A stretch of DNA of 64,000 nt from contig NZ_CAJNBJ010000001.1 in the NCBI RefSeq assembly GCF_905220995.1, positions 310,001 to 374,000 on the forward strand, given 5' to 3'. The stretch comes from Nitrospira defluvii (GTDB taxonomy: Bacteria > Nitrospirota > Nitrospiria > Nitrospirales > Nitrospiraceae). The stretch's first letter is position 1. Each line of letters opens with the position of its first letter. The position numbers and the translations under genes were made by a program. The notes beneath the pieces are model-generated. The model had not been told where the DNA came from. It made no database searches and saw only the letters and a program-made list of their open reading frames with translations. This document shows, piece after piece, positions 45,721 to 53,599 of this stretch.

Positions 45721-46629
45721 ATGTCCCTTCTTGAGGATATCCAGGCAGCCGCGGTTGACTCGAAAAGTGATCTTGGCACGTTGCTTCGAATGTGTAAGCT
45801 ATTGGCAGCCCGCCTAGGCAGTCAGCCACTGGAAGATTGGCTTCTGTGGGAGTCAAATGGGTATCCAGACGAAGTGGTGGTTCCCGACTACCGAATTTGG
45901 CCCGTTCAGCTCAAAGGGCATTTTTTTGGACCTTTCGGTTCCGGGATACAAAATGCCCCAATACCAATATCTCTGATTCCAGAAACAGTCAGAGATTCCT
46001 ACCAAAACTTCAGATGTAGACAGAGCGTAGCCGGTATTGAGGAAACCCTAAGCAAGAACACTGGTGGTGTGGTTCAGGTAAGCACAGGAGACCTCGCTTT
46101 TTTCCTTGGAGATAAAGTGTACCAAGATCAACATTGTGTGCAGAGTTGGGGAGAGGTAAGCACGGGGCGACTTATTGAGTTACTAAATGCTGTGCGCAAC
46201 CGCATCCTTGATTTCACCCTAAAGGTCTGGAAGCTAGCTCCTGATGCAGGGGACAATCCTAAACTTTCGCCCGGAGTAATTGATTCCACAAAGGTAAGCC
46301 AAATTTTTCACATGACTATATATGGTTCAGCCAATGTCGTAGGTACGGCTCAAGATTCCACCATAACTCTCAACGTAACAACGAAAGACTTCACATCTTT
46401 AGAAAAAGTTTTACGGGAGAATGGAATCAGAGAGGAAGACGTTAAGGAGCTTCAAGCAGCGATCACATCAGACTCCGAGCCAAAAGAGAAGGATAAGTTC
46501 GGGCCACGAGTGTCAGCTTGGATTGGGAAAATGGTCCAAAAAGCGGCGAATGGGGGTTGGGATATTGCAATTCAAGCTGCGGGAACTCTCCTGGCTAATT
46601 CAATTGCTAAATACTATGGCTGGCAATGA
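45721..46629 (+). CDS. AbiTii-domain protein, candidate abortive-infection factor
   Basis: The 302-residue protein begins with SLLEDIQAAAVDSKSDLGTL, then LRMCKLLAARLGSQPLEDWL and SNGYPDEVVVPDYR, which is the AbiTii domain pattern (about 1-115). A middle strand region (IYGSANVVGTAQDSTITL, about 225-245) is followed by EKVLRENGIREEDVKELQAAI. The C-terminus is an Ala/Gly-rich amphipathic or hydrophobic helix (WDIAIQAAGTLLANSIAKYY) that could insert into membrane. GGGAG six bases before the ATG at 45721 decides the start over an upstream ATG at 45646. Its stop overlaps the next start (ATGA), so the two proteins should be made together. AbiTii proteins are linked to phage exclusion, but their mechanism is not established. 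Confidence 0.82.
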   Translation: MSLLEDIQAAAVDSKSDLGTLLRMCKLLAARLGSQPLEDWLLWESNGYPDEVVVPDYRIWPVQLKGHFFGPFGSGIQNAPIPISLIPETVRDSYQNFRCRQSVAGIEETLSKNTGGVVQVSTGDLAFFLGDKVYQDQHCVQSWGEVSTGRLIELLNAVRNRILDFTLKVWKLAPDAGDNPKLSPGVIDSTKVSQIFHMTIYGSANVVGTAQDSTITLNVTTKDFTSLEKVLRENGIREEDVKELQAAITSDSEPKEKDKFGPRVSAWIGKMVQKAANGGWDIAIQAAGTLLANSIAKYYGWQ

Positions 46630-47387
46630 AATACTCATCCAAAGCGGTAACCGAAATTGAACGTGAATACAGTAAAGTACTTGGAGAACTACAAGTATTA
46701 TGGATCAGTCTCGCTCGAGAGTTATCCCCACTGTTGAAAACCGAAAAGGGTCGTGAGTATGTCAACGAAGGAGTTTGTAGGCGGTTAACCACCATTCGGA
46801 GATGCATGGAAAACATCTTCACTTTGTTCCCAGCTAATAGAACCCGCCTGTTTAGTGAAGAAGAGCGTAGCGATTTGGAAATAAATCTTCATGCCTTCCT
46901 TATAAATTCCCATGGCATACCAGATAATCTTGCATTGGCTTACGTGGAGGAGAACAATCTACAGATTCCACGACATCGGGCAGGAATGTTTCGCAAAGAG
47001 ATAAAACCGCATTTACCCGAAAAAGTTCGTACTTATCTTGACTCGAATAATATATCCAGCTGGCACAAGGAATATGCCAAAAACTATCGCGATGCCTTGG
47101 CACATCGCATACCACCTTACATTCCACCGTTGCTCTACACGGCAGAACACCAATTCCAGTACAAAGAATTCGAAACGCGCATCAAGGTGGCAATGGAGGT
47201 AGAAGGCAGCTTTGAGCGTGCAGTGACGTTAGTAGAGGAACAAGAAACAATCGGCATCATCTGTCCGTTTTTCATGCATTCCCATACTGATAGTGATGCA
47301 ATGCAATTTCATCCACAAATCATCGTTGATGCGCGGACGGTGATTGAAATTATCAGCGTGGTCCGCCCACATCTCACGGCACGCTGA
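46626..47387 (+). CDS. Unknown protein with RX4H (HEPN-like) motif, partner of AbiTii protein
   Basis: The 253-residue product is helical in its first two thirds and has no signal peptide. WHKEYAKNYRDALAHRIPPY places Arg155 and His160 as RX4H, the catalytic spacing of HEPN ribonucleases, in a helix followed by a Pro turn. The C-terminal part (about 200-253) has mixed strands. I do not recognise a named family and the HEPN assignment is only motif-level. It is translationally coupled to the AbiTii gene (ATGA overlap), which suggests a two-component defence or toxin unit. Confidence 0.72.
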   Translation: MKYSSKAVTEIEREYSKVLGELQVLWISLARELSPLLKTEKGREYVNEGVCRRLTTIRRCMENIFTLFPANRTRLFSEEERSDLEINLHAFLINSHGIPDNLALAYVEENNLQIPRHRAGMFRKEIKPHLPEKVRTYLDSNNISSWHKEYAKNYRDALAHRIPPYIPPLLYTAEHQFQYKEFETRIKVAMEVEGSFERAVTLVEEQETIGIICPFFMHSHTDSDAMQFHPQIIVDARTVIEIISVVRPHLTAR

Positions 47388-47487
47388 ACCGCTTCAGCAT
47401 CTCATAGGTTTGCCCCAACTGAAGCCGCCGTCGCAGCTCCTGCCTCGTCAACCGAATGCCACTCTTGTCTGACCAAGGCGCCGGAAA
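47374..47487 (-). pseudogene. C-terminal gene remnant
   Basis: On the minus strand a short frame between two stops reads PAPWSDKSGIRLTRQELRRR and then LQLGQTYEMLKRFSVP. It looks like the end of a real protein but has no start codon. It marks the right edge of the AT-rich cargo and may be left from an earlier deletion or replacement. Confidence 0.3.
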
Positions 47488-47922
47488 CTAAAAATGCAAC
47501 TCAATGCGCCTGTGGGGCCCAGGCATTTTCTGAGATTTTGCCATAAAAGTCTGTGGGCAAAAGGTATGTCTCCTGTAGCGCACTAAAGCGCACATAAGCA
47601 CATAATTGCCTACTTCCCTTCCTGGCGAGAGACACCGATAATTTTTCCGCTGCTGTCCCCTCCTGGCCACTACTGGCCTCTTGTGGGTACTTTACTTAGT
47701 TATGACGTTCGCATATTGTCAGAAACGTGGCGAGCATGTTCATAAAAAAGCTAGGGGACCACGATTGGAGCCCTGTTGGAAGCAACACGTTTGTTCGTGG
47801 ATCGGTGGCAAAGCCGGTCCGCGCCGCATGCCGGCAGGCTGCGGGGCGGAGCGGAATGGCCCCCGTCTTGGTAACACGGGGGCGCTACCCACAGCGCTCA
47901 TTACAGGAGTTCGATAGGGTCC
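47388..47922. other. Region between cargo and mobility genes
   Basis: This 535-base stretch holds most of the minus-strand remnant, a marked rise in G+C near 47740 and the oriT-like hairpin at 47859-47883. Two overlapping plus-strand frames of 74-78 codons lie here but look like chance frames in structured DNA. Confidence 0.5.
47859..47883 (+). other. oriT/nic-like hairpin
   Basis: GCCCCCGT and ACGGGGGC form a perfect 8-bp stem around the 9-base loop CTTGGTAAC. A C-rich to G-rich stem with TAAC or TAACA at the 3' side of the loop is the layout of MOBT nic sites in Tn916- and ICEBs1-type elements. It lies 40 bp before the Rep_trans initiator gene. A second weaker inverted repeat (CCGCA with TGCGG) lies just upstream. 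Confidence 0.6.
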
Positions 47923-48930
47923 ATGGATTCTGGCTTCACCCTCACGATTGATTGGCTGGCGTTTACGGTCCTGGCCAGCAATCCTCAAGAGACCATGCGG
48001 GTATTGGGTGGAAACTGGAGTAAGGCTAAAGGGGGTTTCCGAGGCTATCCCTTGTCCTGGTTGCGGGCCGATGGCCTGCGCGGGGTTGGCAAACTGGGCA
48101 CCAATGCGCCTCGGCGCCCGAATGAAATCCATGTGGATCTGTCGGGCGGCCTGGCGTCCGCCCTGACACTGGATCAAATCCGCACCCTGCTCAAATGGGT
48201 GCATAAGCAGCAAGGACATGTGACGCGCATCGACTGTGCATTGGATGATCGAGCGGGAACGGTGCCTGTCTCGACCATCCGAGAAGCGGTCTCTGCAGGC
48301 CAATGCGTCACAAGGGCTGCTCAGGTCCGGCATATCGTCTCCAACTTGACGCATGGGACCGGAGCGACGACCGGGGAGACCATGTATTTCGGCAGTCCGC
48401 AGAGTCAGACCTTGCTGCGCATTTATGACAAACGACTCGAACTCCTGAGCAAGGGCCAGGAGAACTATCAGGACTACGGAACTCGGTGGGAGCTAGAACT
48501 CAAGAAAGATCGGGCCGAACAATGTGCCCGAGCATTGGCAACGTTAGACGAAGCCGATTGGAAGGAGTTGGTCATCGGCTTGCTTCGCTCGTATGTGGAT
48601 TTCCGGCATATCTCGAAGGATGCCGAGGATGAAGAACGATACCGGGCTCCCGTGTTGGAGTGGTACGCCCTCTTGACGGAGGGATTTCAGAAGGGGCGAT
48701 TAGCCCAGGAGCAGCAGGTGCAGACCCTGCAGAACGTAAAACGATGGGTGAGTGACACCCTGACGCCGATGTTGGCGGTCATTTGTGCCACCCCTGGAGG
48801 GGAAGAATGGCTACTGAACGAAATTGTCAGGGGCATTGCTCGGTGGAAAGACCGACACCGCAATTTGCTCAAACAACCACCCAATCGGTTTCACCGGTCT
48901 GCCGGCGGTCACGCGGGCAGCCCATGTTAG
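47923..48930 (+). CDS. Rep_trans-family replication initiator / MOBT-type relaxase
   Basis: The 335-residue protein matches the Rep_trans pattern: DWLAFTVLA near the N-terminus, PNEIHVDLSGG, TRIDCALDD (metal-binding region) and LRIYDKRLELLSKG, the YDK motif of rolling-circle initiators and MOBT relaxases. It would nick one DNA strand at an origin and remain linked through a Tyr. It is followed by an HTH protein and the integrase, as in ICEBs1- or Tn916-like modules. Base composition is closer to the host than that of the cargo. The ATG follows GATAGGG weakly. Confidence 0.85.
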   Translation: MDSGFTLTIDWLAFTVLASNPQETMRVLGGNWSKAKGGFRGYPLSWLRADGLRGVGKLGTNAPRRPNEIHVDLSGGLASALTLDQIRTLLKWVHKQQGHVTRIDCALDDRAGTVPVSTIREAVSAGQCVTRAAQVRHIVSNLTHGTGATTGETMYFGSPQSQTLLRIYDKRLELLSKGQENYQDYGTRWELELKKDRAEQCARALATLDEADWKELVIGLLRSYVDFRHISKDAEDEERYRAPVLEWYALLTEGFQKGRLAQEQQVQTLQNVKRWVSDTLTPMLAVICATPGGEEWLLNEIVRGIARWKDRHRNLLKQPPNRFHRSAGGHAGSPC

Positions 48931-48960
48931 GGGGACTGGGGGTGTCGGGAGACTCCCCCG

Positions 48961-49281
48961 GTGTATCTGCACATGCTTACCGTCAAAGAGCTTTCGGCTT
49001 GGCTCAATATTAAGCCGTCCACACTCTACCTCTGGGTCTCCCGAAATAAGATTCCTTGCCGTCGCATACACGGCCTCGTCCGCTTTGAACCTGAGGCCAT
49101 CCAAGCGTGGCTGAAGGGCTTTGAAGCCAATCCCAGCAAGCCCTTCCCACTGCCGACTCATGACGCTACCCGCGACCTGAACCAGCTCATTGAAGCGGCC
49201 AAATCCGAAGTCTATACTCGCCACGGGGAAACCATCACACCGAGCCCACGCACGAAGGAGGAGCAGCATGGGGCTCGTTAA
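48961..49281 (+). CDS. Small helix-turn-helix protein, excisionase-like
   Basis: The product of 106 residues has MLTVKELSAWLNIKPSTLYLW and IPCRRIHGLVRFEPEAIQAWL, the MerR/excisionase-type HTH-17 layout. It overlaps the integrase start and should direct excision or regulate integration. The GTG at 48961 has GGGAG nine bases upstream; the ATG at 48973 is the alternative. A Pro/Thr-rich tail follows the domain. Confidence 0.85.
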   Translation: MYLHMLTVKELSAWLNIKPSTLYLWVSRNKIPCRRIHGLVRFEPEAIQAWLKGFEANPSKPFPLPTHDATRDLNQLIEAAKSEVYTRHGETITPSPRTKEEQHGAR

Positions 49282-50341
49282 ACGAAACAATATTTGGTGG
49301 ATGTCATTTACGTATGAAGGGCGGCAAGTGCGGCGATCGACCGAAACCTCAGACAAAAAGCTGGCGGAAGCCATCCTGAGCAAAATCCGAGTGCAGATTG
49401 TCGAGGGGAAATATTTCGAAAAACCGAAAGAAGATCCCTACACCTTTTCCCAGTTAATGGACCGGTATCTGAAAGAGCATGCCAGCCGGCGGGCCCACTA
49501 CCGGCGCTATGTGAACATGGTCACGAATGTGAAAGCCTTCTTCGGCAATCCAAAACTATCCCAGATTACGCCGAAGACCATCGTGGCCTTCAAAGCCAAG
49601 CGCTATGCCGATGGAGTCATGCCGGCCACCATTAACCGAGAACTGGCCATGCTGAAAAAGGCCTTCAATCTTGCCTGCCGCGAATGGGAATGGGCAAAGG
49701 ACAATCCGGTCTGCCGTGTCTCGATGGAGAAAGAGCAAAACTCCCGGGACCGCTGGCTTACCGAACAGGAGGAAGCGCGGCTGCTCATGGCTGCGCCTGC
49801 ATGGATTCGAGAAGTCGTCACCTTCGCCATCAATACCGGCATGCGACGGGGAGAAATTCTTGCCCTCACATGGGCAGGCGTGGACTTCACCCGACGAACC
49901 GTGACGGTCTTTAAATCCAAGAACGGGGAACGGCGGACGATTCCGGTCAACCAAACCGTGTTGGAACTGCTCTCTCACAAATATGAGCAGGGCCGTGGGC
50001 AACGGGGAATTGAGACTCGGGTTGTGTTCTGCAGCAAAGCCAGTACCGAGTTGGATGGCAGTAACCTTCGACGAGGTTTTACGGCGGCCTTGAAGGCGGC
50101 ACAGATTGAGGATCTTCATTTCCACGATCTGCGCCACACCTTTGCTACGCGACTGGTCCAAGCCGGGGTGGACTTGTACAAAGTTCAACGGCTGCTCGGG
50201 CACAAATCTCCGAGCATGACCCAACGGTATGCGCATCACTATCCGGAAAGTCTGCGGGATGGGGTGGAGATTTTGGACCGGGGAAAGACGTTTAGCACAA
50301 ATTTAGCACAGCGACCATTTGCGCCAACGGTGGCAATGTAA
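49268..50341 (+). CDS. int: Tyrosine recombinase integrase
   Basis: The 357-residue protein has an N-terminal arm-binding region, a SAM-like core-binding domain (about 56-140) and a catalytic domain. The active-site residues are Arg193 (TGMRRGE), Lys218 (FKSKNGE), His286 and Arg289 (HDLRH), His312 (LLGHKS) and Tyr321 (TQRYAHH). GGAGGAG before the ATG at 49268 decides the start. The gene ends 13 bp before the att core within tRNA-Thr, the usual position for a tRNA-targeting integrase. The 20-bp arm repeat lies within the end of the coding region (50291-50310), so the C-terminal residues TNLAQ are encoded by it. Confidence 0.97.
   Translation: MGLVKRNNIWWMSFTYEGRQVRRSTETSDKKLAEAILSKIRVQIVEGKYFEKPKEDPYTFSQLMDRYLKEHASRRAHYRRYVNMVTNVKAFFGNPKLSQITPKTIVAFKAKRYADGVMPATINRELAMLKKAFNLACREWEWAKDNPVCRVSMEKEQNSRDRWLTEQEEARLLMAAPAWIREVVTFAINTGMRRGEILALTWAGVDFTRRTVTVFKSKNGERRTIPVNQTVLELLSHKYEQGRGQRGIETRVVFCSKASTELDGSNLRRGFTAALKAAQIEDLHFHDLRHTFATRLVQAGVDLYKVQRLLGHKSPSMTQRYAHHYPESLRDGVEILDRGKTFSTNLAQRPFAPTVAM
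50291..50310 (+). repeat. 20-bp arm-type repeat, right copy
   Basis: TTTAGCACAAATTTAGCACA is identical to 42018-42037. It is 44 bp from the att core and overlaps the integrase 3' end. Confidence 0.75.
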
Positions 50342-50353
50342 GTGCTTGATAAA

Positions 50354-50429
50354 TGGAGCCGGCGAGTGGAATCGAACCACCGACCTGCGGTTTACGAAAC
50401 CGCTGCTCTGCCAACTGAGCTACGCCGGC
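50354..50429 (-). tRNA. tRNA-Thr (anticodon CGU), integration target
   Basis: The 76-nt sequence folds into a full cloverleaf: acceptor GCCGGCG with CGCCGGC, D stem GCTC/GAGC, anticodon stem GCGGT/ACCGC with loop TTCGTAA, a 5-base variable loop, T stem with TTCGATT loop, discriminator U and encoded CCA. Anticodon CGU reads ACG. The last 47 nt form the att core duplicated at 41844 and, decayed, at 37696. The gene remains intact after integration. Confidence 0.97.
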
Positions 50430-50612
50430 TTACGGGGAGTGGCAGACTTCGCAAATCAGAAACGCGATCTTACTCAGGACGTGAAACACCTGTCAATGCA
50501 GAGATGCGATCTTTGCAGAATTCTCCTTCGATCGGGAGGGAGCCTCCGCCGCGACAAGCAGTTGAGTAGGGCGTGAACAAACCCGCCCGTCCCCGGAGTC
50601 CACACCACTCGG

Positions 50613-52562
50613 TCACTGTGGACGTGACACCACGATGCCCCGCAACGGCGAACGGTCCCCTGCCGCCGGGAGACAGAGCGTCTCCTGGATCGCGCCGGAT
50701 TGCGTGTGTGCAATGGCCCCGACTTGTCCATGCACATAGGCGCACAATTCTCCGGTCAGCACCGTGCCGTTCTTGTCCAAATCGGCTGCCCCTCGCATCC
50801 CTTTCAGCAGGAAATAGGTGAAGAGTCCGTGTTGCCCAGGCTGATAGGCTTGCGCTTCCTGCACGGCGGCATTCCCGACCATCAACATGACTCGATCCTG
50901 CTCACCTCCCGCGTCGTGAGGGAGCCAGCGCGGCGGCACAATTCGACCGGGATCGGAACCGGCGGACGGCTCCAGGGAGAGCTCCAGCATCACGACCGCT
51001 TGCTTGACCGGCGCGTTCGCGAGCGCCCGCTGCAACCTGGCGAGTGAGAACGTGCGAGTTTGGCCGGATACCGTCGCATCATAGGGCAACATCGCGACGG
51101 CTCCGGTTTCAGAGTCCACGACGGCCCGACCGGCCACATACACGTAGGCCGTGGTGCTCGGCCCGGCATGCTTCGGAAGCCACTGTTCGAAGATCTCGAT
51201 CCAGTCATCCTTCAATCCCTTCGCATCCAACGCCACCTTCACCTTCTGCGGCGGCAGTCCCAACACCGACTTAAAGTATCCGCCCATGACCTCGGCGTCA
51301 TGCGCGGCCAACATCATGGGCGGCACCGCCCGATCACGAAACGTCCCGACCCCAATGGCAATCCCTACGGCCTGTGGCTGCACGGCTTTGCCGTTCTTGC
51401 TCGGCAGCTGGTCGACATCCACTGAGAGAACTTCGACGTTCCCTCCGGCATCCGGCCTGATGGCGACAAAGAATTTCTTGGGCGCGGGGAGTGAGACGTT
51501 GGGAGCAGCCTGTAAGGCGCAAATCAATTCAGCCTGCTCCGCATCGGATACGGTTCCGACCTTGCCGTCCACCGTCACCCGCCGGATTTCGCCTGGCTGG
51601 AGCAGGCCCAATGGGACCGGAGTCGTGACACCACTGACGATCGCGGCATGGCCTTTCAGATCCACGGCAACCCCTTCGGCCGCCGCCTCTCCCTCGTTCT
51701 TGACTTCAAACTCCACGCTGAACGTTTCGTTCTGTTCCAGGACCTGATTCTGATTATGATCGCGCAAAATCGTCCGAAACGAGAGGTGGGTTGGTTTCGA
51801 CGGAGCAACAGCAGCAGCCGGTTGAGTAGCTTCGGTTACGGCGGTTGCCGTGGGTGGCATGGGAGCTGGGTTCTGCAACGGGGAGACCGGCAGAGCCGGC
51901 TGCCCGGCGGTAGGGATGGGTCCAGCAGGACGACTGTTTCGCCATTGAGCCTGTTCGCGAATTTTTGTCGCGGTTCCGAGCTGTTCGGCCATGCCTTCGA
52001 CCACTCGGGCAATCGTTTGCTGAGCCACCTGTTCCAATCCACTGATGTTGCAGGTCTCCGCACGCACCTCGACTTCGCCGGTGATCACGCTCTGCAGTTT
52101 CTTGGCATGGAGCACCGCCCCTTGCCGATCCGTGTAGGCAAAGTCGAGTCCAAGGGTGACGGAGGCAGGATAGGTCTTGTTGCCTTTCCGGGGTATAAAG
52201 AGCTCAACTTGACGCAATCCCAGCGCCACATCGATCACTCCGTCACTAGCGTCAGCAGCGGGACCAGGCTCGATCGTCACTCGCTCGAACACCTGTGCCA
52301 TACGCCGCTTGAGTTCTGCCTCCAACGTGTCGTGAATGGGCAGCGACACAGTTTGTCCGCAGGCATCACGGTAATCGACGGCTCCGGCTCGGATGCTGGG
52401 GTCAAGGCGCACGTAGACCGTTAAGGGAAGATTGTAGTGGGTGGGAACGTTGCTCCGCGGGCTGAAGTATTGGCATCCAGATGAGAAGAGAAGCGCGGCC
52501 ACGAGCGCCATGAGAGGACACCGGGAACACCACGGAAAACGAAGTCCAAGCCAAGCACGCAT
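50613..52562 (-). CDS. Lipoprotein with degenerate caspase-like domain
   Basis: The protein of about 649 residues has a lipoprotein signal (ALLFSSGC), a beta-rich N-terminal half, a Pro/Ala linker (about 205-265), a middle NEG/CARDB-like domain (SFRTILRDHNQNQVLEQNETF) and a C-terminal caspase-fold domain (about 405-640). In the caspase domain AIGVGTFRDRAVPPMMLAAHDAEVM is recognisable, but the catalytic His motif reads YVYVAGRA and the Cys strand reads VVMLELSLEPS, so both catalytic residues seem lost. DLDKNGTVLTGEL resembles a calcium-binding loop. The start at 52562 places the signal at the N-terminus. It is a chromosomal gene beyond the islands; its role is unknown. Confidence 0.8.
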   Translation of the reverse strand: MRAWLGLRFPWCSRCPLMALVAALLFSSGCQYFSPRSNVPTHYNLPLTVYVRLDPSIRAGAVDYRDACGQTVSLPIHDTLEAELKRRMAQVFERVTIEPGPAADASDGVIDVALGLRQVELFIPRKGNKTYPASVTLGLDFAYTDRQGAVLHAKKLQSVITGEVEVRAETCNISGLEQVAQQTIARVVEGMAEQLGTATKIREQAQWRNSRPAGPIPTAGQPALPVSPLQNPAPMPPTATAVTEATQPAAAVAPSKPTHLSFRTILRDHNQNQVLEQNETFSVEFEVKNEGEAAAEGVAVDLKGHAAIVSGVTTPVPLGLLQPGEIRRVTVDGKVGTVSDAEQAELICALQAAPNVSLPAPKKFFVAIRPDAGGNVEVLSVDVDQLPSKNGKAVQPQAVGIAIGVGTFRDRAVPPMMLAAHDAEVMGGYFKSVLGLPPQKVKVALDAKGLKDDWIEIFEQWLPKHAGPSTTAYVYVAGRAVVDSETGAVAMLPYDATVSGQTRTFSLARLQRALANAPVKQAVVMLELSLEPSAGSDPGRIVPPRWLPHDAGGEQDRVMLMVGNAAVQEAQAYQPGQHGLFTYFLLKGMRGAADLDKNGTVLTGELCAYVHGQVGAIAHTQSGAIQETLCLPAAGDRSPLRGIVVSRPQ

Positions 52563-52684
52563 AAATCGCTGCACAATAGGTTGGTTATACCCAATCTCTT
52601 GAAGACATAACAACCGGGGCCGCAGTGGGCTACGCCCACGACCAATCACGACCGATCGCGTTGACAGGCACACCCTGCTCCGCT

Positions 52685-53599
52685 ATGGTCCAGCGCGTGG
52701 TTCCGAGCAACGCATCGACCAGCTGTTCGCCGCCCTCATGGTCTTGGACCGCTGTGGCCGACCTGATCCGCCTGCGCAACCAATCAGGCACCTGGCTGTT
52801 GATGTGGCCGAGCCTGTGGGCGCTGATCCTGGCCAATCAGGGTCGCCCGCCTCTCTGGTTGGTGTGCGTCTTCGCCCTCGGCTCGTTCGTGATGCGCAGT
52901 CTCGGCGTGGTGATCAATGACGTGGCCGATCGCGATTTCGACAAACATGTGGCGCGCACGAGTCACCGGCCGCTGGCGGCCGGCAGGTTGACCCTCGGGC
53001 ATGCCTTGGTGGTCGCGCTCGGGCTGGCGCTGATCGCGGCAGGTCTGGTCTCCACACTCAACTGGTTGACCATCTGCCTCAGTCCGATCGCCCTGTTTCT
53101 GGCATCGATCTATCCGTTTTGCAAACGCTGGATCCACATGCCTCAGGCAGTCTTGGGCGTCGCGTTCGGTTGGGGCGCGATCATGGCCTGGGCAGCCTCG
53201 CGCGCCACCATTGATCCGCAAGCCTGGTGGCTTCTGGGCGCAACAACCTGCTGGGCGATTGCCTACGACACGATTTATGCGCTGCAAGACCGTGAGGATG
53301 ACCAACGCATCGGCGTAAAATCGTCCGCACTGCTCTTTGGCCCAAGAGTTCCACTGGCCGTCGGGCTCTTCTTGACTGGAATGATGGGATGTCTGCTGGC
53401 GGCCGGATATCTGTCCGGCCTTGGAATGGGATACTATCTGATGCTCGCGCTACTCGGAGGGATCTTCCTCGGGCAGGTGCGGCGCTTACGGTTCCCCATC
53501 GCGCCGCACGCAGCCTTCGGAATGTTCTATCAGCACGTGTATGTCGGAGCGGCTATCCTCATCGCGCTATGGATCGGCACGCCCGGCACAACACCGTGA
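52685..53599 (+). CDS. UbiA-family prenyltransferase
   Basis: The product of about 304 residues has eight to nine membrane helices and both aspartate motifs of UbiA enzymes: NDVADRDFDKHVART and YDTIYALQDREDD. It would attach a polyprenyl chain to an aromatic ring in quinone synthesis. Nitrospira relies on menaquinone, so a role in a menaquinone route (for example the futalosine-type MqnP step) is more likely than ubiquinone, but the acceptor cannot be read from sequence. An upstream in-frame GTG at 52625 is possible. It converges on the respiratory operon, whose enzymes use quinol. Confidence 0.88.
   Translation: MVQRVVPSNASTSCSPPSWSWTAVADLIRLRNQSGTWLLMWPSLWALILANQGRPPLWLVCVFALGSFVMRSLGVVINDVADRDFDKHVARTSHRPLAAGRLTLGHALVVALGLALIAAGLVSTLNWLTICLSPIALFLASIYPFCKRWIHMPQAVLGVAFGWGAIMAWAASRATIDPQAWWLLGATTCWAIAYDTIYALQDREDDQRIGVKSSALLFGPRVPLAVGLFLTGMMGCLLAAGYLSGLGMGYYLMLALLGGIFLGQVRRLRFPIAPHAAFGMFYQHVYVGAAILIALWIGTPGTTP

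Larger units (their letters stand above)
41844..50353. mobile_element. Integrative mobilisable element in tRNA-Thr (island 2)
   Basis: The 8.5-kb element is bounded by exact 47-bp copies of the tRNA-Thr 3' end (41844-41890 and 50354-50400). Its right end holds a tyrosine integrase, a small HTH protein and a Rep_trans/MOBT-type initiator with an oriT-like hairpin. The cargo at 42088-47387 is visibly more AT-rich and includes a trypsin, a trypco2 protein, a lipoprotein, an AbiTii protein and an RX4H protein. There are no type IV secretion genes, so transfer would need a helper. Identical att copies and 20-bp arm repeats at both ends suggest a recent and possibly active element. Confidence 0.88.

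Noticed and set aside
47681-47951. Two overlapping plus-strand frames before the initiator gene
   Set aside because: They cross the oriT-like hairpin and the initiator start, and their content looks random.
50613-52562. Active caspase-like protease
   Set aside because: The expected catalytic His and Cys positions are occupied by other residues.
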